A stretch of 64,000 nt of DNA from Cynocephalus volans (GCF_027409185.1 NC_084472.1:91280427-91344426); one strand, 5' to 3'. Counted from the stretch's first letter, positions 21,221-33,289 are shown. Made by a program: numbers and translations. Notes: generated by a model from the sequence alone, not told the origin.

Positions 21221-22228
21221 TTATTTTTCAGGAACCAAACCCAGTACTCCCTTGAGGATTTCTTGTAAGGGTGGTCGTGTGGTAGTGAACTCCCGCAGTT
21301 TTTGTTTGTCTGAGAAATATACTACTTGCCCTTCATTTCGGAAGGATAGCCTTGCAGGGTAGAGTATTCTTGGCTGATAATCTCTGTCTTTTAGTATTTT
21401 GAATATATCATCCCATTCCTTTCTGGCTTTTAGGGTTTGTGATGAAAAGTCTGATGTTAGCCTGATTGGGGCTCCCTTATAGGTGATTTGATGCTTCTCT
21501 CTTGCAGCTTTTAAGATTCTCTCTTTGTCTTTGAGTTTTGCCAATTTGACTATAACATGTCTTGGAGAAGACCTTTTTGGGTTGAATACATTTGGAGATC
21601 GTTGAGCTTCCTGGATCTGAAGATCTGTGATTTTTCCTATACCTGGGAAGTTTTCTTCCACTATTTTGTTGAATATGTTTTCAATGCAATCTCCTTTTTC
21701 CTCCCCTTTTGGAATACCCATGACTCGGATATTTGAGCTCTTAAGGCTATCTGATATCTCTCTTAGATTTTCTTCAATGCCTTTGATTCTTTTTTCTTTT
21801 TTTTTTTTGTCTGCTTGTGTTATTTCAAACAGCCCATCTTCAAGTTCAGAGGTTCTCTCTTCAACTTCCACAAGCCTGCTGGTTAAACTCTCCGTTGTGT
21901 TTTTTATTTCGCTGAATAACTTCTTCAGTTCAGCAAGTTCTGCTATATTTTTTTTCAGGACATTGATTTCTTTGTACATTTCCTCTTTCAGGTCCTGTAT
22001 ACTTTTCCTCATTTCATCATGATGTCTAGCTGACTGTTCTTGTATCTCATTCAGTTTCCTTAGAATTATCACTCGAAATTCCTTGTCAGTCATTTCAAGG
22101 GCTCCTTGTTCTATAGGATCTAGAGCTTGAGAGTTATTATCCTTTGGTGGTGTACTTTCTTGATTTTTCGTATTTCTGGTATCTTTTCTTTGATGTTTAT
22201 TCATTGTGGCAGGGGTTTCACAGTCCAC
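21221..22228 (-). CDS. ORF1: L1 ORF1 protein, intact
   Basis: Encodes the LINE-1 RNA-binding chaperone that coats L1 RNA in cytoplasmic particles. An uninterrupted frame of 335 codons, close to the 338 residues of human ORF1p. Order: a disordered N-terminus (1-45); a coiled coil (about 50-155) rich in heptads such as LKKNIAELAELKKL; an RRM-like domain (about 160-255) with NIRVMGIPKGEE and RHVIVKLAKLKDKERIL; and a C-terminal domain (about 258-325) with REKHQITYKGAPIRLTSDFS and YPARLSF. The start Met follows the 5' UTR directly and the stop lies 190 nt before ORF2. Intactness implies a recent insertion, although the element itself is dead because its ORF2 is cut. Confidence 0.9.
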   Translation of the reverse strand: MDCETPATMNKHQRKDTRNTKNQESTPPKDNNSQALDPIEQGALEMTDKEFRVIILRKLNEIQEQSARHHDEMRKSIQDLKEEMYKEINVLKKNIAELAELKKLFSEIKNTTESLTSRLVEVEERTSELEDGLFEITQADKKKKEKRIKGIEENLREISDSLKSSNIRVMGIPKGEEKGDCIENIFNKIVEENFPGIGKITDLQIQEAQRSPNVFNPKRSSPRHVIVKLAKLKDKERILKAAREKHQITYKGAPIRLTSDFSSQTLKARKEWDDIFKILKDRDYQPRILYPARLSFRNEGQVVYFSDKQKLREFTTTRPPLQEILKGVLGLVPEK

Positions 22229-22810
22229 AGGTTTGACACTATTGACTGACTAAGATGTTGCTGTGGTTGCCAATTTGGTATGGCTACCTCAGTGACTACT
22301 CAGTTGGCCACTAGTGCCTTGCGTGTCTGATTGCCTTGGATCTTGGGCCTCTCCAGGGAGCCACCTCTCTGGTTAGCTTGGACTCTGCCGGGCTACTGGA
22401 TCATGCGGCGGTACTGCAGGGTGTGTGGTCTCTGCTGAGCTTCCACTTCCCATGCTGGACTTCTCCCTGTTCCGTGTGCTCTGGCCTGGGCTGCTGGGAT
22501 GCGCCGAGGCACCACAGAGCGTGTAGTTTCTGAAGAGCTTCCCCTTCCCCTGCAGCATGTCTCCCTGCTCTGTGTGCACTAGGCCAGGCTTGGGATGGAG
22601 CCGGGTGGCGGCGGTGAAGCCTATCTGCCAGATCGTGCGACGGCGGCTGCGCAGGGCATGTGGTCTCCGTGGAGCTTCTGACTCCCCCGCTGGACGTCTC
22701 TCTGTTCCATATGCACTTGATGTTATGTTTTTATAGTTTAAATCAGTTGATTTGTGGGAGAGAGTGATGCTAGGGACCGTCTATTCCGCCATCTTGACCA
22801 GAAGTCCGGT
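22229..22810 (-). promoter_or_regulatory. L1 5' UTR / internal promoter
   Basis: GC-rich sequence upstream of ORF1. The motif CAAGATGGCGG (about 22788-22798, minus strand) corresponds to the YY1-binding start of L1 promoters. The exact 5' boundary is uncertain, because GC-rich sequence continues to about 22880. Confidence 0.6.
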
Positions 22811-24735
22811 TCAACTTCGTGTCCCCCTCCAGCAGCCGGGAACCATCGCCCTTGGGCGCTCCCTGATGCACGCGGGGATTAGTGCTCTGTTGAGAATGGA
22901 ATGCCTCATGAGGCAGTGAGTTATTCTTCCTGGATGTATTCAAGCAAGGGAGTAATGCGGAGCGGCTTCCTGCATGTTCAGTTTGAGAGGCTGGGAAGTC
23001 CAAATTCCAGAAAACACATCTGGTGAGGGTCTTCTTTGATGCTGGCTTTACAGCAATGCAGGGGTCTCATATGGCAGAAAATGGCAGAGCCTACATTTAA
23101 AATTTTAATCACATGCCTGTATTTCTTCTTTTTTTTAATGTTATAAGGATCTAGAAGTTGTTCATTAAAAGGGATTAGAATTTTTTTAAGTTGTAGCTTT
23201 TTGGGGGGGAAAAAACCATTAACAGAAAATTAGACTTATTCCCTTATAGTTTAACATAGCTAAGATTTCATTCTTAAATACAGGCCACGGCTCTTACTGG
23301 AAACTCAGAGACTAGACAGAAATTATATAATTATATAGGAACTAGTGTTAAATTTTTTTTGTTCACATAAATATGAATAAAATGTGCAAAAATTCTAATT
23401 TAAATCTGTAAAATCATTGCAATTATATGCACAGCATTCATTTTGCTACACTGTTGCAAACAATATTTTCTTCTCATAGAAACTGCAATGAAGGCCTAGA
23501 AGGGATCTTGCATGGAAAGGCATCCAGTTTTAACTAATACCATGAACTGATGAGCTTCAAACCTAAACTTTTATAATCAACCAATGTCACTTCTTAGAGA
23601 GCAATATCACAGGCTTTTAGTATAATACTATCATTTCTCCTTAAATTATGTTTTGTTGTCTGAGTCCCAATTAATGGTTATTCTTAACCAGTACAACACA
23701 TGTTAACCCTGAAACAAGGCGACCCTAAAAATAAAGTTTTCTGCTGCCCCCAAATTCTCCAAATATTTCTAGAAGACAGTGTGGTGAACTGATATAAATG
23801 ACTAAGAAGCAAATTAATTACTTGTAAATTATTTATCTATCCTGTTTTCCAGCATGGAGACTTAAATGCAACGCAGAGGCAGCCAGTTGCCAATTACTTT
23901 TAGAAGTTTTATTCTCAAGGTGAATTAGAAAAGACTACAATGTCCCTACATATAGGTATTATCAAGTCATGAAAGTTATCTACTTTAAAAAATACTTTTT
24001 AGATTCAGTCTTCCTAATTGTCCTATGATTCCAACTCCCAAAGAGAATCATAATGTGAAGCATATACCTAAGAATATTCTATTATGATTCAGCGAAAATC
24101 CATCTACTTACAGATAACCACTGTACTTTTGCAATTCAGATGTCCAGGTAACCTGATAAGTAATTTCAACACACACACACACATACACACACACATACAC
24201 ACACACACCCCAGTTTTCTCTGTAAACTGAAAATCTGGAAAAAGCCACAGAACACAGCCCCTTTTAGAAAGCCGTGTGTTTTTTCTGCATGGTTCCTGGA
24301 CCTCTAAGTGTTCTCTCTATAGTGGTGGCCTTTTGTGTGACTCACAATGGATAGCTCTCCTTATATGGAATCTAATAAGTACTTTATAGTCACCAGCTTA
24401 TCAGCTCTTATTTGAAAGAGCTGGTTCACTACCTTGTTTTATCAGTAAAATTAGATCCTCAGAAAAATACTAAAATGTTCAGTTGGTATATTAAAGCTGA
24501 GTTAAACTAGCTACGTTATTAACTTTCAGATTGGATGTGTGTACCAAATATAAAAACAGTGAATTTGTCATTCCGTTGCAAGGGATTGATGTAACCCGTT
24601 AGGGCTAAACTCTGCCCATGAGATCTTGCTCAGGTTTTCTGTTCCATCACGAGACTAGTAGAGATTGTCAGAATGGATCATTTATACAATGTATACTGTA
24701 CAGAACTCCTGAAAACATGTTTTCATTTCAAGAGC
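22811..24735. other. Unique-looking intergenic sequence
   Basis: 22811-23090 is GC-richer and may hold a decayed LTR. The remainder is AT-rich. A (CA)n microsatellite interrupted by T lies at 24170-24208. No gene is supported. Confidence 0.35.
24170..24208. repeat. (CA)n microsatellite
   Basis: CA units interrupted by T at regular places. Confidence 0.85.
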
Positions 24736-24739
24736 AACA

Positions 24740-24960
24740 TATTATGTTCCAGGCACTGTTTTAAGTATCCTATAATTATTAGCTCATTTAATCTTCCCAG
24801 TAGCACTCACTGGTGAGTTCTATGATTCTGACCATTTAAACATGAAGAAACTTGGATGATAAAAAACTTGCCCAAGGCCACACAGCTAGTAAATGGCAGA
24901 GCTAGAATTTGAACACAAGTACTGTGGCTTCAAAATCCAGGTACTTAATGATTTTGCTAT
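24740..24960 (-). repeat. MIR SINE
   Basis: Reverse-oriented MIR wording: TTAGCTCATTTAATCTTCCC and CAAGGCCACACAGCTAGTAA followed by TTTGAACACAAGTAC. Confidence 0.7.
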
Positions 24961-24983
24961 AATGCTCCTGTGATCAGGATAAA

Positions 24984-25192
24984 GCAGCGTTTCTCAACAT
25001 TATTGAGAATGCTCAACTCAGCATTATTGACATTTGGAGCTGGATAATTTTCTTTGTTGTAGGGGCTGTCCTGGCCTCTACCCACTAGGTCCCTGTAGAC
25101 CCTTCCTTTCCTGAGCTGTAAAAACCAAAAATGTCTTCAGACATTGCCAATTGTTCCTTGGGGGACAAAATCATCCCTTGTTGAGAAATCAT
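24984..25192 (+). mobile_element. MER20-like hAT MITE
   Basis: CAGCGTTTCTCAAC at the left, ATTATTGACATTTGGAGCTG, CAAAAATGTCTTCAGACATT and TTGTTGAGAAATCAT at the right. This is the order of MER20 with its inverted ends. Confidence 0.75.
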
Positions 25193-25194
25193 CC

Positions 25195-25790
25195 CCTATG
25201 TCTATCACTGAAATAGAGTGACTGAAAAGAGGAAATGAAAAACACAAGATTACTAAAAATAATCCCAATATGTCTTCTTACTTTTGGAGATAGACTTAGG
25301 AAATATCTCGAAATAAATAGTCCTTTATTTGGTTTTTACTTGGTCTCTCATTCCTTATCTTTTTCTAAACTCTTTTTTGACTTAGCAACTAGAACAAAGG
25401 AGCTCTCTACTTTTTACCTTAAGCCACATGTATTTGAGAAATTATTATGTGCTCAATATTGTAGTGAGTATGAATGTGCAAAACTATAACAAGGTACACA
25501 GATTTCAACATAGCTGAAGAAAAGAATCGATCAGTAGAGCAGTCAGACATATGTAAATGGTAAATGATGTGGCACAGACCGTGTACTGAAGGAATTAAAA
25601 ACAAAATGATCGGTAATGGCAGAAGTAAATAGGGCAGGCTTTATTGAGAAGATCAGTGAGTAGCATCAAATTTATACCACTTTGGAAGATCTCTTTACAA
25701 ACTTTATAGTACAAATATCAGTATCAGTACCTTATCCACGAATAAAAGGAGGAGGTACCTGCCAACTTGGAGTGTAAGTAGGGGGCTTTG
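25195..25790. other. No gene seen
   Basis: AT-rich sequence without a recognised repeat. Confidence 0.3.
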
Positions 25791-25792
25791 TT

Positions 25793-25936
25793 TTGAGTAT
25801 CCCTTACCCAAAATGCTTGGGACCAGAAGTGTTTTGGATTTTGGATTTTGTTGTATTTTGGAAGACTTGCATTATACTTATGGGTTGAGCATCCCTAATC
25901 TGAAAATTCAAAACCAAAATGCTCCAATGACTAATA
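25793..25936 (+). mobile_element. Tigger/MER2-like DNA-transposon fragment
   Basis: TTGAGTATCCCTTACCCAAA, GGGACCAGAAGTGTTTTGGA and GGTTGAGCATCCCTAATCTG follow the MER2-type (TcMar-Tigger) order. The second half is absent. Confidence 0.65.
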
Positions 25937-26111
25937 GTGAGAAGGAACATCCCTACCTCCGTCACTGGTTCCCATTCCCATGCATGCTACCTACTGAGCA
26001 TCCAACACCAAATAATGCCTACTGGTTCTTGCTATATTCCACATCTTGAAAGTCAGAGCCCCAACCCACTGGATGTCATTCTAAGCTCATGCCTCAGCAG
26101 TACATTTAAGA

Positions 26112-26490
26112 GGTGCTGCCATAACAAAATACCATGAACTGGGTGGCTTAAAGAATAGAACTTCATTTTCTCACATTGTTCAGGCTGTGCGTGCAAGATC
26201 AAGGTGTCAGCACATGTGGCTTCTTCTGAGGCCTCTCTCCTTGGCTTGCAAGTGGCCGCCTTCTCACTGTGTCCTCATATGGTCCCCCCTCCATCTGTGT
26301 GTGTTGTCGGTGTCCTAATCTCTTCTTCTAAGGACACCAGTGATATTGAATTAGGGCCCACCCAACTGACCTCATTTTACCTTAATTACCTCTTTAACAG
26401 CTCTATCTTCAAATATAGTCACATTCTGAGTTACTGGGGGTTAGGATGTCAATATATGATTCTTTGGAGGACACAATTCAGCCTGTAACA
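26112..26490 (-). mobile_element. MLT1-type MaLR LTR
   Basis: Read on the minus strand it starts TGTTACAGGCTGAATTGTGT at 26490. It passes a GGGCCCTAATTCAATATCAC-type block and reaches the AAGCCACCCAGTTCATGGTA end near 26125. It is nearly full length (about 380 bp). Confidence 0.8.
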
Positions 26491-27470
26491 GAGGTGATTC
26501 CAACACTCTATCTTGATGTCAGTTTCTGAGTGATGTGACTGATGGCACCACTGTCACTCCTCCTTTGCCATAAGGAGTACTCTCTGGTGCAAAGAGATGT
26601 TATGCAGTATTTCATGATACATAACTCTGGCAGTCTGTGAAAATTGGATAGTGCTGGCCAAGACACCACAAGTAAGGAAGACACGTCTGAAATATATATC
26701 AATCCTAGTAAGAATGAATTACCACCCCCTCTAAGTTAAGTGTCAAGGTAATCGATTTGACACTGTGTGGTTGGTGTCTTTGGAGGTTGGAACCATAGTG
26801 AGGGCTCGGTATCAATCTCCACTGCTGCTGAGTTCTGGTCAGACATTCAGCAGTGGCAGAGCTAGGTCACCCTTGGGGAGAGGGAACCTATGTTGTTAGG
26901 CACATGCAAGGACTCTGTTTCTGCCACCACAGATTCTCCACTCATAAGCCCACTGTGCAATCACTAGGGTGGTCTAGAGGAGAGAGAGGCCACCTCCATA
27001 CTTCCTTTGCTTTCTTGTAAACATTAATGTGAGAAACAAAAACCTTTCTATTTTGTACCTACTCTCATGGGCTCATCCAAATGTCTCTCTCCTAGGCCTC
27101 CTTACCCTTTCTTCCTATCTTTATTCTTCCAGGCTCTCGATTGACCAGCTAAACTCTGAAATTGCCCTTGATACCATATTTATCCCATCTCAAGCCACTT
27201 CTCCTTCTGCATGAAGTTGATGATCAGGTGTATTGTTTAAGTTCTGCATACCAGGAGTTTCTCTCTTCTCCATTGCCTTTCAGTGTCACCTGAGTGGGAC
27301 TGTGATGCAGTAGTCACCTGTTCCTACCAACTTCCTGCTCCAGCACATCCATGAACTGGGTCCCCATGTTTAGCTCCTTCGTCAGCACAATGTGAGTGAA
27401 AGAACCAGACACAAAAGAGTTGATTCTGTGTGGGTCCATTTAAATTTAGCACAATAATAAGTGAAACCAA
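26491..27470. other. Intergenic, possibly decayed ERV internal sequence
   Basis: 26740-26900 has wording reminiscent of ERVL internal regions, but too decayed to place. No intact gene. Confidence 0.25.
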
Positions 27471-27479
27471 TCTCTGCTG

Positions 27480-27715
27480 ACAGAAGTAAGGAGAGTGGTT
27501 CCCTTTATAGGGGATGTTAGGTAATGACTGCAGAGAAGCACGAAGGCTTCTGGGGTGTCCGTAATGTTCTGTTTCCTGATTTGAGTGCTAATTACACAGG
27601 TGAGTTCACTTTGTGAGAGTCACTAAACTTTCTGCAACCATGCAATATACGTACTTATGTAACCAAACATCAAATTACGACTTGTGCTATGTGCTGGTTA
27701 AACTTCAACAAATTT
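27480..27715 (+). repeat. Old LINE 3'-UTR-like repeat
   Basis: GGCTTCTGGGGTGTCCGTAA, then TTGAGTGCTAATTACACAGG and GTTCACTTTGTGAGAGTC match a widespread mammalian LINE 3' UTR pattern. The family is uncertain. Confidence 0.4.
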
Positions 27716-27902
27716 TACAAAAGCAAATGAAATGATAGCAGAATTCAGTAAGTTTATGGATATAAAATTAACATATGAAAATCAATTTTAATTTTATAAA
27801 GATGGCCCTGAAAAATAGCAGAATAGCAGTATGAAAATTAAATGTTAAAAAGACACAAATTCAATAGCAGCAAAAACAAAAGCAAGTAATTAGAAATATT
27901 CT

Positions 27903-28358
27903 GTATCCACTCATCTGATGATGGACATTTGGGCTGGTTCCAACTCTTGGCTATTGTAAAGAGTGCTGCGATGAACATTGGGGAACAGGTATACCTTCGA
28001 CTTGATGATTTCCATTCCTCTGGGTATATTCCCAACAGTGGGATAGCTGGGTCATATGGTAGATCTATCTGCAATTGTTTGAGGAACCTCCATACCATTT
28101 TCCATAGAGGCTGCACTATTTTGCAGTCCCACCAACAATGTATGAGAGTTCCTTTTTCTCCGCAACCTCGCCAGCATTTATCGTTCAGAGTCTTTTGACA
28201 ATGGAATACTACTCAGCTATAAAAATGAATGAAATACTGCCATTTGCAACAACATGGATGGACCTTGAGAGAATTATATTAAGTGAAACGAGTCAGGCAC
28301 AGAAAGAGAAATACCACATGTTCTCACTTATTGGTGGGAGCTAAAAATTAATATATAA

Positions 28359-28407
<49 letters not shown>

Positions 28408-28572
28408 AAAAAACGGGGGGGGAAGAAGATATAAAAACCACAATTACTTGAAGTTGATACGACAAGCAAGCAGAAAGGACATTGTTGTGGGGGAGAGGGG
28501 GAGGGAGAAGGGAGGGAGGTTTTGGTGATGGGGAGCAATAATCAGCCACAATGTATATTGACAAAATAAAAT

Positions 28573-28613
<41 letters not shown>

Positions 28614-28628
28614 AAATTTTTTTAAAAA
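27903..28628 (+). mobile_element. Young L1 with 5' inversion (twin priming)
   Basis: Flanked by the 11-bp duplication AGAAATATTCT at 27892-27902 and 28629-28639. 27903-28197 is L1 ORF2 sequence in reverse orientation. From 28198 to the tail the sequence is sense: the ORF2 end SLIGGS, the 3' UTR with (CA)n and a G-rich tract, then a patterned (TAAA)n tail. About 20 bases of L1 are missing between the two L1 breakpoints (compare 62050-62085). This is the structure expected from twin-primed reverse transcription. Confidence 0.9.
28363..28403. repeat. (CA)n microsatellite in L1 3' UTR
   Basis: About 20 CA units just after the ORF2 stop of the young L1. The same position holds shorter runs at 39008-39027 and, on the opposite strand, 61865-61893, so it belongs to the L1 family. 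Confidence 0.85.
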
Positions 28629-29375
28629 AGAAATATTCTAATAAAAGATATGGAAGACCTCTGAGGGGTGAAATCATACTTTACTGAGAGACATTAAAGG
28701 AGATTTAATAAACCAAGAGATATGTTTTGTTTATGGACTTAGAAACTCAACATTGTAAAGATGTAAATTGTGTATAGATTTAATTAAAATTAAAAACTCA
28801 ATAATTTTGGTTTTGGGGGGGAGAAGAAGGAGGCGGAGAAATTTGACAAGTTTATTCCAGACAGAGCCAAAAATTACCAACACACTCTTAAAGAACAAAG
28901 TACAGAAAATATCTCCACCAGCTATTAAGATTCATCATTTACTACAATGTTAAGAAACAGGATTAAGATCCCAGTCACAGACTCATACTTGACAGCTGAT
29001 GGACACTTGATTTGTGATAAGGTGGTACTAGAAAAAAGGAAGAAAGACAATCTTTTGAATAATTGATGCCATGACAGTTGGTTATCAATTGGTAACAAAG
29101 TACCAAAATCACTCAACATAAAAAGAAAAAAATTAATAAATGTGACCATGACCATATTAAATCAAGAACATCTGTTCACAGTACAAGAGAGTACAAAGAT
29201 AAGGCACAAAATGGAGAAGATATTTGCAACAAATGTAACTGACAAAGGACTCATCCATTAAACAACTCCAACAAATCAAAAACAAAAAGCAGGTAGTCCG
29301 TTAGAAAAATGGGACTTGAACAGACGTTTCACAAATGAGGAAATCCCAATTGTCAATAAACATTTGGAAAGCCCT

Positions 29376-31360
29376 GTGTCATTTATGACAATTGCAATGG
29401 TGCCACTCTTTCAGCTTACACCTATGGCTGCTTGGGTCCACCAGCTCATGCAGGAGGACAAAGGTTGAGCTTGGTTCATAGGTAGATTGGCTTGACATGT
29501 GGTGCAAGCTGAACATGGATTGCAGGGGCATGGCAGCTTCACTCACAGGTGGCCCTGAAAAACAGCAGTAAAGAGAAATCCTCCTAACAGGTCATCCACT
29601 TTGTGTGAGCAGAGAAATGGCTCAAATTTGGAGTATACACAGGCTCATGGGATATCTCTGTACCAAATGACTTGGCTGGTTGGTTGTGCTGGAAGAAAAT
29701 GGGTGGTAGATTGAGGATAAGGAGATCGGGGAAAAAGACACACGGATGGACCTCAAAGTTGGCACAAAATGTGCAGATCTTTGTATCACATATTAATCCC
29801 TAGCAGACAGCCACCGAGGAAGGGGCTCCAAACAACTAATTAGACAGAATGACTTGGCCAGCTGATACCAGCCAGCCTCTGTCTGCCATCAGTTCATGTT
29901 CCAGAGTAACAGGCACATGAACAAGTAGCCATGGTGGCAAAGTGGGAGGCTATGTATGGACCTACCAGCATGAGCTCTCTCACCAAGGCTATCCTAGCTA
30001 CTACTGCTCCTGAATATCCAACCTGCCATCAAGAAAGACAAATACTGAGACTCTGATATTATGCCATTCCTTGAGGAGTCCACTCAATCACTTGATGGCC
30101 TTCGACCTTGGAAGGGACAATTCATCTTGACTGAAATTGGAACACGTTCAAGACACACTCTTCTTGCCTTCAAGGACTTAGCCAGCACTAACATCTGAGG
30201 ACCTTCCAAAATGTTTAATCTGATGACCCAGGATCTGGAATAATATAGTGTAGGACCAAGGGCCCCACTTTACAGCAAAAAGGTGCAGCACTGGGTAAAT
30301 GATCAAGAGATCCACTGGTTCTACTGCATGCCCACCTCCCAGAAACTGCTGGCCAGGTAAGTGTGATGACATGGCCTACTGAAGATGCAGCTGATTTTCC
30401 AGCTTGGAGACAAAAACCAGTATGGATAGGGGGTCATCCTCTGTGGCACAGTATACTCTACAACCAATCATTTATTAGTATTATGTCTGTAGACTGAATA
30501 CATGGATCTGAAAACCAAAGGGTAGAAGTAGAAATAATGCCATTTATCATTACTATCAGGGACTTGGGGAATTTGTTCTTCCTGTCCCTGCAACTCTAGG
30601 ATTTGCAGATATCCTGGTTCCCAAATGTGAACACTTCTGCCAGAGGACATGGAGAGGATTTCATTAAACATATGGCTGTCCCCTGGTCCCTTTAGGCTCC
30701 TTGTATCAAGAAATCACCAGGTAAGGAGATGAGTTCTTGCAGGGGCAATTGCTTCTGATCAGCAGGGACAGATAGGGCTGCTGTTACACTGTGGGCAGGG
30801 AAAAGTATGGTTGACACAGATCCACCTGGGTGATTCACCTGGGAGACCTTTAATACACTACATCTGTGTTCAATTTTGATAGTAAATTGACAAAAGCAGC
30901 AGCCATGGTTCAAGAAGAACATGGTGATCAGAAGCTCAGACTCTTCAGGGATGAGGGTCAGGGTCACACCATCAAGTAATTATTGCAACCAGCGGAAGAG
31001 CTAGCTGAGGGGGAAGGGAATCTAGAATGGCTATTGGAAGAAGGAGTTGATGAATTACGGCCTGAAAACCAGCTCCAGCAGTTGTCATAGTAATTCATTC
31101 CACTAACCTTCCTGTAAGTTTCTCTCAGAAGATCAGACCAACAGAATTCTGTAGAGGCTGCTTTCAGAGCTTATCTGTTGCAGATGGATCTGCATGGAGC
31201 AAGGGGTAGACTGTAGTAGATGTTGTGTCCCACTGCTGAGACTCTCCTCTGGGAGTTAAGAACTCATTCCCTAGCTGCTGGGAATGTCTGCAGCTGACAG
31301 TTCTCAGCTGAGTCCATTTCTAGGCCAGTTCCTTCTGAGATACGCTGATAATGGCATTAA
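29376..31360 (+). pseudogene. pol: ERVL-type pol fossil (RNase H to integrase and beyond)
   Basis: The plus strand, in broken frames, resembles the RNase H-integrase part of ERVL/ERV3-type elements. The zone around 29850-30200 corresponds to the integrase N-terminal and core region (it runs parallel to 54500-54760, with the ATGCCATTCCTTGAGGAGTC/ATGGCACCGTTCCCTGGGAA pairing). Many stops are present. No LTR was recognised at either side. Confidence 0.55.
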
Positions 31361-32019
31361 TGGCATGCAAATTATAGAGCATGGGGGAATAGTATAGTTT
31401 TCTATATTCTTGAATTTTTAAAATATGCTAACTAAATTCATGGCTGTTTTCTAAACAATGAACTCTGAATACTCATTGTGAACATTTTTGGTGTTTCTAA
31501 GAGATCCCTTGTGGATGTTAGAGTCCACTCTATGCTGTGCAAGTGAGATGCAAGGTTGTGATTAAATTCCCTTTGTTTTAATACTGCTATTCAGCACTGC
31601 CACTTTGAAAAATGTCTTTATTTTGGAAGTTAGACTGGATCTAAGCTTCCTACCCCATTTCTATTAAAATTTCTTATAGATTTTACTGATTTCTAAAAAT
31701 TTATGAAGAGATGAGTAACTCTAAGAAAACGACCTCTGAAATGGAGTTATGCCAATAATTTAAAAGAAGTATTTCTAAGCTTAAATTGTAAACCAGGATG
31801 AGTACATCACTTTGAGGAGGAAAGATGCTTATATTATTAATACTAATTTTATAGAGTCCCATCACCTCCATGCCATCTCTAAACTGGACTCCCTGCCTAC
31901 AGTATTCTTTCCAATAAACTTTGCTGCAATTGATAAAAAAAAGGTGGGGGTGACTAAGATAAATGATAATCACAGTAAAAGCATCATTCCCCAAGAGGTC
32001 ATCAGATCACTTCTGCTTG
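31361..32019. other. No gene seen
   Basis: AT-rich, with no recognised repeat. Short frames on both strands overlap each other and carry no domain. Confidence 0.3.
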
Positions 32020-32240
32020 GAGTCTTGGCTTAGATGTTACCTCTTCTGAAATCTTCCTTGATTTCTATGGTAGCCTGTATACTTCATACTGCTAACAAAA
32101 TTGCAATTTCAATAATAATAATTCCTTACTCTATTTCTGTCATCTCACTAAACCATGAACTGCTGGGAGGGAGAGAGGATGTCTTATTTGAGTCTATGTC
32201 TCTAGCATCTAGCTTAGGCTAGTTATTAGAAATTTGTGTT
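32020..32240 (+). repeat. L2-like fragment
   Basis: GATGTTACCTCTTCTGAAAT and CCATGAACTGCTGGGAGGGA followed by TCTAGCATCTAGCTTAGG follow the order of an L2 3' end. Confidence 0.5.
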
Positions 32241-32769
32241 TCTTAAAATTTTGCTAAATTTGTAGTTTTAAACCCAGTATAGTTCTTATGTTTCTTTTTA
32301 AAATCAGCATAAAAACATTAAATGATATAAAAGGTCCAAGTACACATATGTCTGCAAATATCCAAAAAGACATGCTGGCCATCCCTCAACATAGAGTCAA
32401 ACTGCCATGCTCTTGTTTCTGTGTCCCATCCTCTCTTCTAGTGTCCTAGCAGGTTTCCCAGGCTTCATAAAAAGGTGACTAAGGGAACAAGAAGGAGAAG
32501 AAACATGATTGGAAACTCAGATGATGAATGAGGAAGTAAGAATTTGTAGATTCTTACAATGGGTGTTTGGCTTCATTTGTGGTCCCAGGAACTGATCTTG
32601 TGGAAAAAAATGGGTAGGGTCCCCCTTGGGCGTGGAGCAAGAAGCAACTGGTGCCTGAAGGCTTGGGACTTGGGGGCACACATCAATTACCATCCAAAGT
32701 AAGAGGTCGGGGACAGAATCAGCTACAAATCAATTAGTTAACAAAAATAATGACTAAGGCTTGTTGAGT
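32241..32769. other. No gene seen
   Basis: Mixed-composition intergenic sequence. Nothing is recognised. Confidence 0.3.
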
Positions 32770-33005
32770 AGCAGCCACTTTTAATAAGCACCTTACAAGT
32801 AAAGTGGTGACTCTGACTCATCTACTGTCATTTAATTCTCACAACAACTCAGTGAGGTAGGTACTATTTCTATGCTTATTTTCCATGTGAGGGAGTTGAG
32901 AACCAGAAGGCTTAAGTAACTTGCCAAGGGTCACACAACTAGTAAGTGACAGAGCAGGGACTGAAACAAGGCAGGCTGGCTCATGAGCCACTGCCAATAT
33001 TCTAC
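32770..33005 (-). repeat. MIR SINE
   Basis: Reverse-oriented MIR: CATTTAATTCTCACAACAAC, GAGGTAGGTACTATTTCTAT and AAGGGTCACACAACTAGTAA. Confidence 0.75.
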
Positions 33006-33289
33006 TCTTTAGCAGAAACTCTTTCTAAACCCACAGGATGCTCAGGAAGTTGTTCTCCTATGCACTATGAGAGAATGAACCCTAGGTGGCAAGGTGGCTT
33101 ATGAGGGCAGTGTCTTTTTGGACAATTGGTGAATTGTTTAGTGCACAGACAAACATAATATGAAGGGTGCATTACTGGATGGAATGCAGCTTCAATCTGA
33201 ATAAGATTATTCTATTAATATCATGTCCAAGTAGCTAAAAGGGAAGGGTTCTAAATTTTACACAACTAAGCACTGATTAAATAAAGTAA

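Larger units (their letters stand above)
19464..22810 (-). mobile_element. L1 LINE, intact 5' end, 3' half missing
   Basis: A minus-strand L1 with a 5' UTR (about 22810-22229), a full ORF1 (22228-21221), a 190-nt inter-ORF spacer and ORF2 only up to the start of the reverse-transcriptase domain. The 5' end holds CAAGATGGCGGAATAGACGG, a YY1-type site as in the L1 promoters of other mammals. There is no ORF2 C-terminus, 3' UTR or poly(A). The truncated end meets the MaLR LTR at a short shared sequence (TAAAGA on the minus strand). Most L1 copies are truncated at the 5' end, so this is unusual. Confidence 0.9.
27720..29375 (+). mobile_element. Old L1 (L1M-type) ORF2 remnant hosting a younger L1
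   Basis: The left part, 27720-27891, and right part, 28640-29375, read in order as the C-terminal half of L1 ORF2 on the plus strand (ATAAAAGATATGGAAGACCT, GAGAAGATATTTGCAACAAA) with many stops. The younger L1 at 27903-28628 split it. Confidence 0.65.

Noticed and set aside
21627..22022. A 131-codon plus-strand frame
   Set aside because: Antisense shadow of the L1 ORF1 coiled coil; its Ser/Phe-rich content is what reverse Lys/Glu codons give.
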